Below are positions 6,310-7,361 of a DNA stretch of 7,361 nucleotides, piece by piece. This DNA is from Caldifarciminota bacterium (GTDB taxonomy: Bacteria > Hydrothermota > E44-bin80): assembly GCA_023127905.1 (NCBI GenBank), contig JAGMEZ010000357.1, positions 1-7,361 on the forward strand, given 5' to 3'. The notes below the pieces were generated by a model. That model searched no databases and was not told where the DNA came from. It saw nothing but the letters and a program-made list of their open reading frames with translations. Within the stretch, counting starts at the first letter, position 1. Each line of letters opens with the position of its first letter. The position numbers and the translations under genes were made by a program.

Positions 6310-7137
6310 ATGGATCATTTTGAAGAATTAGTATTGGAACTTAAAGAGAAACTTAAGGAAGCGAAATCTGGAGATAAGCCTTCTCTATATACTGAGAAAG
6401 TGGAATATGTCTATAATCTTGTGAAGAGTTACAGGAAGCGTCTTGAAAAAATAGAGCGAAATATGAAGGAATACCTCAATGGGAAAGGAAAAATAACAGT
6501 TCAGAAAAAGGAAGAGATGCTGGAAGGTTTTATTCGATCAATAAGCATATCCAAAACAGATATTTTAACATTGATAGATAGGGGATGGAATTTCATTGCC
6601 ACCGGTAATTACTTTGAAGCAGAGAATGTTCTTGAGCAAGCACTTGAGAAAGCACCAAACAATTTGAGGGTGCTGAAACTCCTTGGTTGGGCATATATGT
6701 ATAATGAAAAATTTGATGATGCATTACTTCTTTATCAAAAAGTTCTCAATATCGAACCTGGTGATGAGATGGCGAGAAGCAATCTCGGATATATATGTTA
6801 TAAGAAGAAGATATTTGGTGAGGCAATAGAGCACCTTTCGAAGGTAATTAGGACAAGAAAGGACGAAAGTGCTATACTATATGCCAACTATTATCTTGGA
6901 TTAATATACTATGAAAGAGATATGTTCACTGATGCAATTCAATTCTTCAAGAGGGCACTTGAGGTAGGACCTAATCTTTATGAAGCAAAATATTATATGG
7001 GATTATCATTTTCTGGGAAAGGTGATAAAGGTAAAGCGAAGAAGATATGGAAAGAGATGATTAAGGAAAATCCCAAGAATAGATGGTCTCAACTTGCAAA
7101 GGAGAGACTGAATAGAATCAATTCCTCCTCCAGCTGA
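6310..7137 (+). CDS. TPR protein with charged helical N-terminus
   Basis: 275 residues. Residues 1-80 are rich in Lys and Glu (ELKEKLKEAK, YRKRLEKIERNMKEYL) and likely form a helical or coiled-coil region with no recognised domain. Residues about 86-258 hold roughly five TPRs; clear examples are GWNFIATGNYFEAENVLEQAL (92-112, in part), LGWAYMYNEKFDDALLLYQ, LGYICYKKKIFGEAIEHLS and LGLIYYERDMFTDAIQFFK. The tail is serine-rich. No signal peptide or membrane segment is seen, so it should be cytoplasmic. It is the last gene of the run, 14 bases after cheB. TPR domains bind partner proteins; in FrzF-like systems a TPR region is fused to CheR, and in Myxococcus the TPR protein SgmX links MglA to pili. 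Which partner applies here is open, so no specific function is assigned. Confidence 0.82.
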   Translation: MDHFEELVLELKEKLKEAKSGDKPSLYTEKVEYVYNLVKSYRKRLEKIERNMKEYLNGKGKITVQKKEEMLEGFIRSISISKTDILTLIDRGWNFIATGNYFEAENVLEQALEKAPNNLRVLKLLGWAYMYNEKFDDALLLYQKVLNIEPGDEMARSNLGYICYKKKIFGEAIEHLSKVIRTRKDESAILYANYYLGLIYYERDMFTDAIQFFKRALEVGPNLYEAKYYMGLSFSGKGDKGKAKKIWKEMIKENPKNRWSQLAKERLNRINSSSS

Positions 7138-7237
7138 CTCAGTTCATCTTTTGTACCCCCATTTGGACAAATTTATTTATAATACTTATCTGCATAACTC
7201 ACATAATGAGAAAAAAATCTTCATTTTATTGTTGAGG

Positions 7238-7285
7238 AGGGACAGGTCCCCCTGGAATAATACATGTCCATAGGGACCTGTCCCT
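7238..7285. repeat. Nested palindromic inverted repeat (REP/REPIN-like)
   Basis: AGGGACAGGTCCC (7238-7250) is the exact reverse complement of GGGACCTGTCCCT (7273-7285). After a two-base mismatch on each side the pairing resumes: TGGA (7253-7256) with TCCA (7267-7270). This gives arms of 19 with 17 matches around a 10-base loop. Each arm is itself a small palindrome (GGGAC-AG-GTCCC). G+C-rich nested palindromes like this in an A+T-rich spacer resemble the dispersed REP/REPIN elements associated with REP-type tyrosine transposases. No transposase is encoded in the window. Confidence 0.75.
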
Positions 7286-7300
7286 TTTGTTCCTTTTTTT
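7238..7300 (+). terminator. Possible rho-independent terminator of the operon
   Basis: On the + strand the 13-bp G+C-rich stem above is followed by TTTTGTTCC and then seven T (7294-7300). The reverse strand has no T-run after the hairpin, so any terminator would serve the upstream cluster. It starts about 100 bases after the last stop. The hairpin may be a mobile repeat that happens to terminate. Confidence 0.4.
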
Positions 7301-7301
7301 A

Positions 7302-7317
7302 AAGTTTACAAGTTTAC
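7302..7317. repeat. Tandem 8-base repeat, two copies
   Basis: AAGTTTAC occurs twice without a gap (7302-7309 and 7310-7317), followed by AG, just after the palindromic element. It may be a short member of a variable-number tandem repeat. Two copies alone could be chance. Confidence 0.5.
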
Positions 7318-7361
7318 AGCCTCCGTCCCTGATTATATTGAGATAAGTTTTTATTGACATT

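Noticed and set aside
5953..6318. Minus-strand open frame of 121 codons, and another at 5257-5604
   Set aside because: Both are antisense to conserved parts of cheB and have no supporting motif.
7150..7174. Weak hairpin TTTGTACC / GGACAAA followed by an A+T-rich run
   Set aside because: Only seven mostly A-T pairs with a bulge and an interrupted T-tract; too weak to call as a terminator.
7178..7183. TATAAT promoter -10 match
   Set aside because: No -35 element at the right distance, and no gene starts downstream within the window. In this base composition the match is expected by chance.
7354..7359. TTGACA, a perfect -35 match at the window end
   Set aside because: The matching -10 region would fall outside the window, so a promoter for the next gene cannot be tested.

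Overview
This window is an A+T-rich, densely packed stretch of bacterial DNA. All seven genes lie on the + strand and read as one transcription unit of about 7.1 kb. Bacterial ancestry is supported by the gene families (MglA-type small GTPase, PATAN/DUF4388 protein, CheR/CheD/CheB), the short purine-rich ribosome binding sites and a TTG start. The mix of MglA, DUF4388-TPR and Che adaptation proteins is typical of gliding or twitching, Myxococcus-like and uncultured candidate-phylum bacteria. I cannot assign a phylum from sequence alone.

Layout: (1) 1-357, the C-terminal part of an MglA-like GTPase cut by the window edge. (2) 354-2288, a 644-residue protein with two DnaA-like AAA+ modules, the first degenerate and the second with intact Walker motifs, and no DnaA DNA-binding domain. 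(3) 2327-3901, a PATAN/DUF4388 domain followed by about eight TPRs. (4) After an 89-base gap, cheR 3991-4809, cheD 4788-5270 and cheB 5267-6295, which overlap one another. (5) 6310-7137, a second TPR protein with a charged helical N-terminus. (6) 7138-7361, 224 non-coding bases with a strong nested inverted repeat (REP/REPIN-like, possibly also a terminator) and a short tandem repeat.

How they may work together: MglA-type GTPases set cell polarity and, in Myxococcus, act partly through TPR proteins on type IV pili. PATAN proteins are also tied to pilus and phototaxis control. CheR, CheD and CheB adjust receptor methylation. My inference is a polarity and surface-motility control module in which a chemosensory adaptation branch is co-expressed with an MglA switch and an unusual tandem AAA+ ATPase. 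The ATPase is the least explained part and the best candidate for something new. No CheA, CheW, CheY, receptor, MglB or pilus gene is visible here; these could lie outside the window.
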